From assembly GCA_022747635.1 (NCBI GenBank), contig JAKTNV010000613.1, positions 34,219-98,218 on the forward strand: a stretch of DNA of 64,000 nt, written 5' to 3'. The DNA comes from Hetaerina americana. Lineage: Eukaryota; Arthropoda; Insecta; Odonata; Calopterygidae. The translations under genes and the position numbers were made by a program. Below are positions 50,315 to 62,489 of this stretch, one piece after another (position 1 is the first letter of the stretch; the number at the start of each line of letters is the position of its first letter). The notes under the pieces were generated by a model. It saw only the letters and a list, made by a program, of their open reading frames with translations. It was not told the DNA's origin and ran no database searches.

Positions 50315-51564
50315 CATTCACTCTAAAACAGAAGATTGTTGTTTTTCGCAATATTTTTAGAAATTTCGGCTCTTTTAGTAACATTAACACTTGGGCTGAA
50401 GCATCTTTTATGCTCATTTCTTGTCTTTCAGGATTCATTCTGGGTTTTATTTTGTTTATTGGATGAAAATGAACAACAATACACACCTTGGATACATTTT
50501 TGTTTGATTTGTGTCGAGTGAGATTTTCACCTAGAACCCAAAGGGGGGGTATTGGCACTTTTCATGGAAAAATGTAAAAAATTAAATTTTCTAAAAATGA
50601 AATAAATGCCTTCTAAACACCTCAAACATTCATTCTAAAACAGAAGATTGTTGTTTTTCGCAATATTTTTAGAAATTTGGGCTCTTTTAGTAACATTAAC
50701 ACCTGGGCTGAAGCATCTTTTATGATCATTTATTGTCTTTCAGGATTAATTCTGGGTTTTATTTTGTTTATTTGATGAAAATGAACAACAATACACACCA
50801 TGGAAACATTTTTGTTTGATTTGTGTCGAGTGATATTTTCACCTAGAACCCAAAGGGGGGGGTATTGGCACTTTTCATGGAGAAATGTGAAAAATTAAAT
50901 TTTCTAAAAATGAAATAAATGCCTTCTAAACACCTCAAACATTCACTCTAAAACAGAAGATTGTTGTTTTTCGCAATATTTTTAGAAATTTGGGCTCTTT
51001 TAGTAACATTAACACTTTCTCTGAAGCATCATTTATGCTAATTTCTTGTCTTTCAGGATTAATTCTGGGTTTTATTTTGTTTATTTGATGAAAATAAACA
51101 ACAATACACACCATGGAAACATTTTTGTTTGATTTATGTCAAGTGAGATTTTCACCTAGAACCCAAAGGGGGGGGTATTGGCACTTTTCATGGAAAAATG
51201 TGAAAAATTAAATTTTCTAAAAATGAAATAAATGCCTTCTAAACACCTCAAACATTCACTCTAAAACAGAAGATTGTTGTTTTTCGCAATATTTTTAGAA
51301 ATTTCGGCTCTTTTAGTAACATTTACACTTGGGCTGAAGCATCTTTTATGCTCATTTCTTGTCTTTCAAGATTAATTCTGGGTTTTATTTTGTTTATTTG
51401 ATGAAAATGAACAACAATACATACCATGGAAACATTTTTGTTTGATTTGTGTCGCGGAGATTTTCACCTAGAACCCAAAGGGGGGGTATTGGCACTTTTC
51501 ATGGAAAAATGTGAAAAATTAAATTTTCTAAAAATGAATGAAATGCGTTCTAAACACCTCAAAC

Positions 51565-52813
51565 ATTCACTCTAAAACAGAAGATTGTTGTTTTTCGCAA
51601 TATTTTTAAAAATTTGGGCTCTTTTAGTAACATTAACACTTTCTCTGAAGCATCATTTATGCTAATTTCTTGTCTTTCAGGATTAATTCTTGGTTTTATT
51701 TTGTTTATTTGATGAAAATAAACAACAATACACACCATGGAAACATTTTTGTTTGATTTATGTCAAGTGAGATTTTCACCTAGAACCCAAAGGGGGGGGT
51801 ATTGGCACTTTTCATGGAAAAATGTGAAAAATTAAATTTTCTAAAAATGAAATAAATGCCTTCTTAACACCTCAAACATTCACTCTAAAACAGAAGATTG
51901 TTGTTTTTCGCAATATTTTTAGAAATTTCGGCTCTTTTAGTAACATTTACACTTGGGCTGAAGCATCTTTTATGCTCATTTCTTGTCTTTCAAGATTAAT
52001 TCTGGGTTTTATTTTGTTTATTTGATGAAAATGAACAACAATACATACCATGGAAACATTTTTGTTTGATTTGTGTCGCGGAGATTTTCACCTAGAACCC
52101 AAAGGGGGGGTATTGGCACTTTTCATGGAAAAATGTGAAAAATTAAATTTTCTAAAAATGAATGAAATGCGTTCTAAACACCTCAAACATTCACTCTAAA
52201 ACAGAAGATTGTTGTTTTTCGCAATATTTTTAGAAATTTGGGCTCTTTAAGTAACATTAACACCTGGGCTGAAGCATCTTTTATGATCTTTTATTGTCTT
52301 TCAGGATTCATTCTGGGTTTTATTTTGTTTATTGGATGAAAATGAACAACAATACACACCTTGGATACATTTTTGTTTGATTTGTGTCGAGTGAGATTTT
52401 CACCTAGAACCCAAAGGGGGGGGTATTGGCACTTTTCATGGAAAAATGTAAAAAATTAAATTTTCTAAAAATGAAATAAATGCCTTCTAAACACCTCAAA
52501 CATTCATTCTAAAACAGAAGATTGTTGTTTTTCGCAATATTTTTAGAAATTTGGGCTCTTTTAGTAACATTAACACCTGGGCTGAAGCATCTTTTATGAT
52601 CATTTATTGTCTTTCAGGATTAATTCTGGGTTTTATTTTGTTTATTTGATGAAAATGAACAACAATATACACCATGGAAACATTTTTGTTTGATTTGTGT
52701 CGAGTGATATTTTCACCTAGAACCCAAAGGGGGGGGTATTGGCACTTTTAATGGAGAAATGTGAAAAATTAAATTTTCTAAAAATGAAATAAATGCCTTC
52801 TAAACACCTCAAA
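51565..52813. repeat. HOR tetramer copy 1 (1249 bp)
   Basis: Order: 51565 M6; 51878 M9; 52190 M4; 52503 M4b. Markers shared with copy 2 at 1249-1250 bp: ttttaaaaatttggg and ttcttggtttt in M6, atttacacttggg and gtcgcggag in M9, aatgaatgaaatgcg, and ctctttaagtaac in M4. The M6-M9 pair at 50941-51564 shares most of these, so the tetramer grew from a neighbouring M6-M9 dimer. Confidence 0.93.
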
Positions 52814-54061
52814 CATTCACTCTAAAACAGAAGATTGTTGTTTTTCGCAATATTTTTAAAAATTTGGGCTCTTTTAGTAACATTAACACTTTCTCTGAAG
52901 CATCATTTATGCTAATTTCTTGTCTTTCAGGATTAATTCTTGGTTTTATTTTGTTTATTTGATGAAAATAAACAACAATACACACCATGGAAACATTTTT
53001 GTTTGATTTATGTCAAGTGAGATTTTCACCTAGAACCCAAAGGGGGGGGTATTGGCACTTTTCATGGAAAAATGTGAAAAATTAAATTTTCTAAAAATGA
53101 AATAAATGCCTTCTTAACACCTCAAACATTCACTCTAAAACAGAAGATTGTTGTTTTTCGCAATATTTTTAGAAATTTCGGCTCTTTTAGTAACATTTAC
53201 ACTTGGGCTGAAGCATCTTTTATGCTCATTTCTTGTCTTTCAAGATTAATTCTGGGTTTTATTTTGTTTATTTGATGAAAATGAACAACAATACATACCA
53301 TGGAAACATTTTTGTTTGATTTGTGTCGCGGAGATTTTCACCTAGAACCCAAAGGGGGGGTATTGGCACTTTTCATGGAAAAATGTGAAAAATTAAATTT
53401 TCTAAAAATGAATGAAATGCGTTCTAAACACCTCAAACATTCACTCTAAAACAGAAGATTGTTGTTTTTCGCAATATTTTTAGAAATTTGGGCTCTTTAA
53501 GTAACATTAACACCTGGGCTGAAGCATCTTTTATGATCTTTTATTGTCTTTCAGGATTCATTCTGGGTTTTATTTTGTTTATTGGATGAAAATGAACAAC
53601 AATACACACCTTGGATACATTTTTGTTTGATTTGTGTCGAGTGAGATTTTCACCTAGAACCCAAAGGGGGGGGTATTGGCACTTTTCATGGAAAAATGTA
53701 AAAAATTAAATTTTCTAAAAATGAAATAAATGCCTTCTAAACACCTCAAACATTCATTCTAAAACAGAAGATTGTTGTTTTTCGCAATATTTTTAGAAAT
53801 TTGGGCTCTTTTAGTAACATTAACACCTGGGCTGAAGCATCTTTTATGATCATTTATTGTCTTTCAGGATTAATTCTGGGTTTTATTTTGTTTATTTGAT
53901 GAAAATGAACAACAATACACACCATGGAAACATTTTTGTTTGATTTGTGTCGAGTGATATTTTCACCTAGAACCCAAAGGGGGTTATTGGCACTTTTCAT
54001 GGAAAAATGTGAAAAATTAAATTTTCTAAAAATGAAATAAATGCCTTCTAAACACCTCAAA
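52814..54061. repeat. HOR tetramer copy 2 (1248 bp)
   Basis: Order: 52814 M6; 53126 M9; 53440 M4; 53750 M4b, repeating copy 1. The copies diverge in the last ~100 bp: copy 1 has a 7-G run, cttttaatgg and agaaatg, while copy 2 has a 5-G run with ttattggc and the usual cttttcatgg. The exchange boundary is therefore near 53960. One other difference seen is caatatacacc (copy 1) against caatacacacc. Confidence 0.93.
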
Positions 54062-56564
54062 CATTCACTCTAAAACAGAAGATTGTTTTTTTTTCGCAAT
54101 ATTTTTAGAAATTTGGGCTCTTTTAGTAAAATTAACACTTGCGCTGAGGCATCTTTTATGCTCATTTCATTTCTTTCAGGATTAATTCTGGGTTTTATTT
54201 TGTTTATTTGATGAAAATGAACAACAATACACACCATGGAAACATTTTTGTTTGATTTATGTCAAGTGAGATTTTCACCTAGAACCCAAAGGGGGGGGTA
54301 TTGGCACTTTTCATGAAAAAATGTGAAAAATTAAATTTTCTAAAAATGAAATAAATGCCTTCTAAACCCCTCAAACATTAACTCTAAAACAAAAGATTGT
54401 TGTTTTTCGCAATATTTTTAGAAATTTGGGCTCTTTTAGTAACATTAACACTTTCTCTGAAGCATCATTTATGCTAATTTCTTGTCTTTCAGGATTAATT
54501 CTGGGTTTTATTTTGTTTATTTGATGAAAATAAACAACAATACACACCATGGAAACATTTTAGATTGATTTGTGTCGAGTGAGATTTTCACCTAGAACCC
54601 AAAGGGGGGGGTATTGGCACTTTTCATGGAAAAATGAGAAAAATTAAATTTTCTAAAAATGAAATAAATGCCTTCTAAACACCTCAAACATTCACTCTAA
54701 AACAGAAGATTGTTGTTTTTCGCAATATTTTTAGAAATTTGGGCTCTTTTAGTAACATTAACACCTGGGCTGAAGCATCTTTTATGATCATTTATTGTCT
54801 TTCAGGATACATTCTGGGTTTTATTTTGTTTATTTGATGAAAATGAACAACAATACACACCTTGGATACATTTTTGTTTGATTTGTGTCGAGTGAGATTT
54901 TCACCTAGAACCCAAAGGGGGGGGTATTGGCCCTTTTCATGGAAAAATGTGAAAAATTAAATTTTCTAAAAATGAAATAAATGCCTTCTAAACACCTCAA
55001 ACATTCACTCTAAAACAGAAGATTGTTGTTTTTCGCAATATTTTTAGAAATTTGGGCTCTTTTAGTAACATTAACACTTTCGCTGAAGCAACTTTTATGC
55101 TCATTTCTTGTCCTTCAAGATTAATTCTGGGTTTTATTTTGTTTATTTGATGAAAATGAACAACAATACACACCATGGAAACATTTTTGTTTAATTTGTG
55201 TCGAGTGAGATTTTCACCTAGAACCCAAAGGGGGGGGGTATTGGCACTTTTCATGGAAAAATGTGAAAAATTAAATTTTCTAAAAATGAAATAAATGCCT
55301 TCTAAACACCTCAAACATTCACCCTAAAACAGAAGATTGTTGTTTTTCGCAATATTTTTAGAAATTTGGGCTCTTTTAGTAACATTAACACTTTCTCTGA
55401 AGCAACTTTTATGCTCATTTCTTGTCCTTCAAGATTAATTCTGTGTTTTATTTTGTTTATTTGATGAAAATGAACAACAATACACACCATGGAAACATTT
55501 TTGTTTGATTTGTGTCGATTGAGATTTTTACCTAGAACCCAAAGGGGGTTATTGGCACTTTTCTTGGAAAAATGTGAAAAATTAAATTTTCTAAAAATGA
55601 AATAAATGCCTTCTAAACACCTCAAACATTCACTCTAAAACAGAAGATTGTTTTTTTTTCGCAATATTTTTAGAAATTTGGGCTCTTTTAGTAAAATTAA
55701 CACTTGCGCTGAGGCATCTTTTATGCTCATTTCATTTCTTTCAGGATTAATTCTGGGTTTTATTTTGTTTATTTGATGAAAATGAACAGCAATACACACC
55801 ATGGAAACATTTTTGTTTGATTTATGTCAAGTGAGATTTTCACCTAGAACCCAAAGGGGGGTGTATTGGCACTTTTCATGGAAAAATGTGAAAAATTAAA
55901 TTTTCAAAAAATGAAATAAATGCCTTCTAAACACCTAAAACATACACTCTAAAACAAAGATTGTTGTTTTTCGCAATATTTTTAGAAATTTGGGCTCTTT
56001 TAGTAACATTAACACTTTCTCTGAAGCAACTTTTATGCTCATATCTTGTCCTTCAAGGTTAATTCTTGATTTTATTTTGTTTATTTGATGAAAATGAACA
56101 ACAATACACACCATGGAAACATTTTTGTTTGATTTGTGTCGAGTGTTATTTTCACCTAGAACCCAAAGGGGGGGTATTGGCACTTTTCATTGAAAAATGT
56201 GAAAAATTAAATTTTCTAAAAATGAAATAAATGCCTTCAAAACACCTCAAACATTCACTCTAAAACAGAAGATTGTTGTTTTTCGCAATATTTTTAGAAA
56301 TTTGGGCTCTTTTAGTAACATTAACACCTGGGCTGAAGCATCTTTTATGATCATTTATTGTCTTTCAGGATACATTCTGAGTTTTATTTTGTTTATTTGA
56401 TGAAAATGAACAACAATACACACCTTGGATACATTTTTGTTTGATTTGTGTCGAATGGTATTTTCACCTAGAACCCAAAGGGGGGGTATTGGCACTTTTC
56501 ATGGAAAAATGTGAAAAATTAAATTTTCTAAAAATGAAATAAATGCCTTCTAAACACCTCAAAC

Positions 56565-56876
56565 ATTCACTCTAAAACAGAAGATTGTTGTTTTTCGCAA
56601 TATTTTTAGAAATTTGGGCTCTTTTAGTAACATTTACACTTGCGCTGAATCATCTTTTATGATCATTTCTTGTCTTTCAGGATTAATTCTGGGTTTTATT
56701 TGTTTATTTGATGAAAATGAACAACAATACACACCATGGAAACATTTTTGATTGATTTGTGTCGAGTGAGATTTTCACCTAGAACCCAAAGGGGGGGTAT
56801 TGGCACTTTTCATGGAAAAATGTGAAAAATTAAATTTTCTAAAAATGAAATAAATGCCTTCTAAACACCTCAAACA
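56565..56876. repeat. Monomer variant M7 (exemplar)
   Basis: M7 is marked by catttacacttgcgctg, gaatcatc, atgatcatttcttg and a shortened ttttatttgtttatt. Copies start at 3028, 3652, 4590, 4902, 11498, 12123, 16177, 16487, 40639 and 56565. Some have attaacac in place of atttacac. Confidence 0.87.
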
Positions 56877-57499
56877 TTCACTCTAAAACAGAAGATTGTT
56901 GTTTTTCGCAATATTTTTAGAAATTTGGGCTCTTTTAGTAACATTAACACTTTCGCTGAAGCAACTTTTATGCTCATTTCTTGTCCTTCAAGATTAATTC
57001 TGGGTTTTATTTTGTTTATTTGATGAAAATGAACAACAATACACACCATGGAAACATTTTTGTTTGATTTGTGTCGAGTGAGATTTTCACCTAGAACCCA
57101 AAGGGGGGGGTATTGGCACTTTTCATGGAAAAATGTAAAAAATTAAATTTTCTAAAAATGAAATAAATGCCTTCTAAACACCTCAAACATTCACTCTAAA
57201 ACAGAAGATTGTTGTTTTTCGCAATATTTTTAGAAATTTGGGCTCTTTTAGTAACATTAACACTTTCTCTGAAGCAACTTTTATGCTCATTTCTTGTCCT
57301 TCAAGATTAATTCTGTGTTTTATTTTGTTTATTTGATGAAAATGAACAACAATACACACCATGGAAACATTTTTGTTTGATTTGTGTTGAGTGAGATTTT
57401 TACCTAGAACCCAAAGGGGGGGGGTATTGGCACTTTTCATGGAAAAATGTGAAAAATTAAATTTTCTAAAAATGAAATAAATGCCTTCTAAACACCTCA

Positions 57500-57813
57500 A
57501 ACATTCACTCTAAAACAGAAGATTGTTGTTTTTCACAATATTTTTAGAAATTTGGGCTCTTTTAGTAACATTAAGACCTGGGCTGAAGCATCTTTTATGA
57601 TCATTTATTGTCTTTCAGGATACATTCTGGGTTTTATTTTGTTTATTTGATAAAAATGAACAACAATACACACCTTGGATACATTTTTGTTTGATTTGTG
57701 TCGAGTGAGAATTTCACCTAGAACCCAAAAGGGGGGTATTGGCACTTTTCATGGAAAAATGTGAAAAATTAAATTTTCTAAAAATGAAATAAATGCCTTC
57801 TAAACACCTCAAA
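57500..57813. repeat. Monomer variant M8 (exemplar)
   Basis: M8 has lost the first CpG (ttcacaat for ttcgcaat) and carries aagacctggg, gataaaaatg, ccttggatac and gagaatttc followed by aaaagggggg. Copies start at 1465, 3963, 9946, 10571, 12435, 22911, 40327, 46572, 47820 and 57500. Most are followed directly by M2. Confidence 0.88.
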
Positions 57814-60309
57814 CATACACTCTAAAACAAAAGATTGTTGTTTTTCGCAATATTTTTAGAAATTTGGGCTCTTTTAGTAACATTAACACTTTCTCTGAAG
57901 CAACTTTTATGCTCATATCTTGTCCTTCAAGATTAATTCTTGATTTTATTTTGTTTATTTGATGAAAATGAACAACAATACACACCATGGAAACATTTTT
58001 GTTTGATTTGTGTCGAGTGTTATTTTCACCTAGAACCCAAAGGGGGGGTATTGGCACTTTTCATTGAAAAATGTGAAAAATTAAATTTTCTAAAAATGAA
58101 ATAAATGCCTTCTAAACACCTCAAACATTCACTCTAAAACAGAAGATTGTTGTTTTTCGCAATATTTTTAGAAATTTGGGCTCTTTTAGTAACATTAACA
58201 CTTTCTCAGAAGCATCATTTATGCTAATTTCTTGTCTTTCAGGATTAATTCTGGGTTTTATTGTGTTTATTTGATGAAAATAAACAACAATACAAACCAT
58301 GGAAACATTTTAGATTGATTTGTGTCGAGTGTTATTTTCACCTAGAACCCAAAGGGGGGGTATTGGCACTTTTCATTGAAAAATGTGAAAAATTAAATTT
58401 TCTAAAAATGAAATAAATGCCTTCTAAACACCTCAAACATTCACTCTAAAACAGAAGATTGTGGTTTTTTGCAATATTTTTAGAAATTTGGGCTCTTTTA
58501 GTAACATTAACACTTTCTCTGAAGCATCATTTATGCTAATTTCTTGTCTTTCAGGATTAATTCTGGGTTTTATTTTGTTTATTTGATGAAAATAAACAAC
58601 AATACACACCATGGAAACATTTTTGTTTGATTTGTGTCGATTGAGAACTTCACCTAGAACCCAAAGGGGGGGTATTGGCACTTTTCATGGAAAAATGTGA
58701 AAAATTAAATTTTCTAAAAATGAAATAAATGCCTTCTAAACACCTCAAACATTCACTCTAAAACAGAAGATTGTTGTTTTTCGCAATATTTTTAGAAATT
58801 TCGGCTCTTTTAGTAACATTAACACTTGGGCGGAAGCATCTTTTATGCTCATTTCTTGTCTTTCAAGATTATTTCTGGGTTTTATTTGTTTATTTGATGA
58901 AAATGAACAACAATACATACCATGGAAACATTTTTGTTTGATTTGTGTCGAGGAGATTTTCACCTAGAACCCAAAGGGGGGGTATTGGCACTTTTCATTG
59001 GAAAATGTGAAAAATTAGATTTTCTAAAAATGAATGAAATGCGTTCTAAACACCTCAAACATTCACCTTAAAACAGAAGATTGTTGTTTTTCGCAATGTT
59101 TTTAGAAATTTTGGCTCTTTTAGTAACATTAACACCTGGGCTGAAGCATCTTTTATGATCTTTTATTGTCTTTCAGGATTCATTCTGGGTTTTATTTTGT
59201 TTATTGGATGAAAATGAACAACAATACACACCTTGTATACATTTTTGTTTGATTTGTGTCGAGTGAGATTTTCACCTAGAACCCAAAGGGGGGGGAATTG
59301 GCACTTTTCATGGAAAAATGTAAAAAATTAAATTTTCTAAAAATGAAATAAATGCCTTCTAAACACCTCAAACATTCATTCTAAAACAGAAGATTGTTGT
59401 TTTTCGCAATATTTTTAGAAATTTGGGCTCTTTTAGTAACATTAACACTTGGGCTGAAGCATCTTATATGATCTTTTATTGTCTTTCAGGATTCATTCTG
59501 GGTTTTATTTTGTTTATTTGATGAAAATGAACAACAATACACACCTTGGATACATTTTTGTTTGATTTGTTTCGAGTGAGATTTTCACCTAGAACTCAAA
59601 GGGGGGGTATTGGCACTTTTCATGGAAAAATGTGAAAAATTAAATTTTCTAAAAATGAAATAAATGCCTTCTAAACACCTTAAACATTCACTCTAAAACA
59701 GAAGATTGTTGTTTTTCGCAATATTTTTAGAAATTTGGGCTCTTTTAGTAACATTAACACTTTCTCTGAAGCATCATTTATGCTAATTTCTTGTCTTTCA
59801 GGATTAATTCTGGGTTTTATTTTGTTTAATTTGATGAAAATAAACAACAATACACACCATGGAAACATTTTTGTTTGATTTATGTCAAGTGAGATTTTCA
59901 CCTAGAACCCAAAGGGGGGGGTATTGGCACTTTTCATGGAAAAATGTGAAAAATTAAATTTTCTAAAAATGAAATAAATGCCTTCTAAACACCTCAAACA
60001 TTCACTCTAAAACAGAAGATTGTTGTTTTTCACAATATTTTTAGAAATTTCGGCTCTTTTAGTAACATAAAGACCTGGGCTGAAGCATCTTTTATGATCA
60101 TTTATTGTCTTTCAGGATACATTCTGGGTTTTATTTTGTTTATTTGATAAAAATGAACAACAATACACACCTTGGATACATTTTTGTTTGATTTGTGTCG
60201 AGTGAGAATTTCACCTAGAACCCAAAAGGGGGGTATTGGCACTTTTCATGGAAAAATGTGAAAAATTAAATTTTCTAAAATGAAATAAATGCCTTCTAAA
60301 CACCTCAAA
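57814..60309. repeat. HOR octamer copy 1 (2496 bp)
   Basis: Order: 57814 M2; 58126 M6; 58438 M6; 58750 M9; 59062 M4; 59375 M4; 59688 M6; 60000 M8 with cggctc. Rare markers shared with the next copy at a 2496-bp offset: tttctcagaagc, tattgtgtttatt, caatacaaacc, gattgtggttttttg, cgattgagaacttc, cttgggcggaag, caccttaaaac, ccttgtatac, catcttatatg and aactcaaagg. Confidence 0.93.
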
Positions 60310-62489
60310 CATACACTCTAAAACAAAAGATTGTTGTTTTTCGCAATATTTTTAGAAATTTGGGCTCTTTTAGTAACATTAACACTTTCTCTGAAGCAAC
60401 TTTTATGCTCATATCTTGTCCTTCAAGATTAATTCTTGATTTTATTTTGTTTATTTGATGAAAATGAACAACAATACACACCATGGAAACATTTTTGTTT
60501 GATTTGTGTCGAGTGTTATTTTCACCTAGAACCCAAAGGGGGGGTATTGGCACTTTTCATTGAAAAATGTGAAAAATTAAATTTTCTAAAAATGAATAAA
60601 TGCCTTCTAAACACCTCAAACATTCACTCTAAAACAGAAGATTGTTGTTTTTCGCAATATTTTTAGAAATTTGGGCTCTTTTAGTAACACTAACACTTTC
60701 TCAGAAGCATCATTTATGCTAATTTCTTGTCTTTCAGGATTAATTCTGGGTTTTATTGTGTTTATTTGATGAAAATAAACAACAATACAAACCATGGAAA
60801 CATTTTAGATTGATTTGTGTCGAGTGAGGTTTTCACCTAGAACCCAAAGGGGGGGGTATTGGCACTTTTCATGGAAAAATGTGAAAAATTAAATTTTCTA
60901 AAAATGAAATAAATGCCTTCTAAACACCTCAAACATTCACTCTAAAACAGAAGATTGTGGTTTTTTGCAATATTTTTAGAAATTTGGGCTCTTTTAGTAA
61001 CATTAACACTTTCTCTGAAGCATCATTTATGCTAATTTCTTGTCTTTCAGGATTAATTCTGGGTTTTATTTTGTTTATTTGATGAAAATAAACAACAATA
61101 CACACCATGGAAACATTTTTGTTTGATTTGTGTCGATTGAGAACTTCACCTAGAACCCAAAGGGGGGGTATTGGCACTTTTCATGGAAAAATGTGAAAAA
61201 TTAAATTTTCTAAAAATGAAATAAATGCCTTCTAAACACCTCAAACATTCACTCTAAAACAGAAGATTGTTGTTTTTCGCAATATTTTTAGAAATTTCGG
61301 CTCTTTTAGTAACATTAACACTTGGGCGGAAGCATCTTTTATGCTCATTTCTTGTCTTTCAAGATTAATTCTGGGTTTTATTTGTTTATTTGATGAAAAT
61401 GAACAACAATACATACCATGGAAACATTTTTGTTTGATTTGTGTCGAGGAGATTTTCACCTAGAACCCAAAGGGGGGTATTGGCACTTTTCATTGAAAAT
61501 GTGAAAAATTAGATTTTCTAAAAATGAATGAAATGCGTTCTAAACACCTCAAACATTCACCTTAAAACAGAAGATTGTTGTTTTTCGCAATGTTTTTAGA
61601 AATTTGGGCTCTTTTAGTAACATTAACACCTGGGCTGAAGCATCTTTTATGATCTTTTATTGTCTTTCAGGATTCATTCTGGGTTTTATTTTGTTTATTG
61701 GATGAAAATGAACAACAATACACACCTTGTATACATTTTTGTTTGATTTGTGTCGAGTGAGATTTTCACCTAGAACCCAAAGGGGGGGTATTGGCACTTT
61801 TCATGGAAAAATGTAAAAAATTAAATTTTCTAAAAATGAAATAAATGCCTTCTAAACACCTCAAACATTCATTCTAAAACAGAAGATTGTTGTTTTTCGC
61901 AATATTTTTAGAAATTTGGGCTCTTTTAGTAACATTAACACTTGGGCTGAAGCATCTTATATGATCTTTTATTGTCTTTCAGGATTCATTCTGGGTTTTA
62001 TTTTGTTTATTTGATGAAAATGAACAACAATACACACCTTGGATACATTTTTGTTTGATTTGTTTCGAGTGAGATTTTCACCTAGAACTCAAAGGGGGGG
62101 GTATTGGCACTTTTCATGGAAAAATGTGAAAAATTAAATTTCTAAAAATGAAATAAATGCCTTCTAAACACTTAAACATTCACTCTAAAACAGAAGATTG
62201 TTGTTTTTCGCAATATTTTTAGAAATTTGGGCTCTTTTAGTAACATTAACACTTTCTCTGAAGCATCATTTATGCTAATTTCTTGTCTTTCAGGATTAAT
62301 TCTGGGTTTTCTTTTGTTTATTTGATGAAAATAAACAACAATACACACCATGGAAACATTTTTTGTTTGATTTATGTCAGAGATTTTCACCTAGAACCCA
62401 AAGGGGGGGGTATTGGCACTTTTCATGGAAAAATGTGAAAAATTAAATTTTCTAAAAATGAAATAAATGCCTTCTAAACACCTCAAACA
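60310..62489. repeat. HOR octamer copy 2, seven monomers matching
   Basis: Order: 60310 M2; 60620 M6; 60934 M6; 61246 M9; 61560 M4; 61870 M4; 62178 M6. The eighth position is M9 at 62490, whereas copy 1 has the M8-like monomer at 60000, so the copies part around 62500. Small deletions distinguish this copy: taaattt near 62140, cacttaaac at 62170 and tgtcagag near 62377. Confidence 0.92.

Larger units (their letters stand above)
45636..51564. repeat. Sub-array 10: M4/M6 with first M9
   Basis: Starts and variants: 45636 M4; 45947 M1; 46260 M1; 46572 M8; 46885 M2; 47197 M6; 47510 M4; 47820 M8; 48133 M2 (has ttctgggtttt); 48447 M5-like with gaagc; 48756 M6; 49068 M9; 49376 M4; 49690 M4 (acttggg form); 50000 M6; 50315 M9; 50628 M4b; 50941 M6; 51253 M9. 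Monomers 48756-50314 recur at 58438 with a constant offset of about 9682 bp. Monomers near 45947-47196 recur at 55002 with an offset of about 9055 bp. Confidence 0.88.
54062..57813. repeat. Sub-array 11: mixed M1/M2/M4/M7/M8
   Basis: Starts and variants: 54062 M5; 54376 M6; 54690 M4; 55002 M1; 55317 M1; 55630 M5; 55940 M2; 56252 M4; 56565 M7; 56877 M1; 57188 M1; 57500 M8. The M1 pair at 55002/55317 and that at 56877/57188 both show tttcgctg in the first and ctgtgttttat in the second, as does the pair at 45947/46260. An M1-M1 dimer is thus embedded in three different contexts. Confidence 0.88.

Noticed and set aside
50336..50521. Plus-strand ORFs of 61-89 codons with a hydrophobic start (also at 8979, 12144, 62509, 63758)
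   Set aside because: They are by-products of the same repeat on the other strand and appear only in copies where substitutions happen to remove stops.
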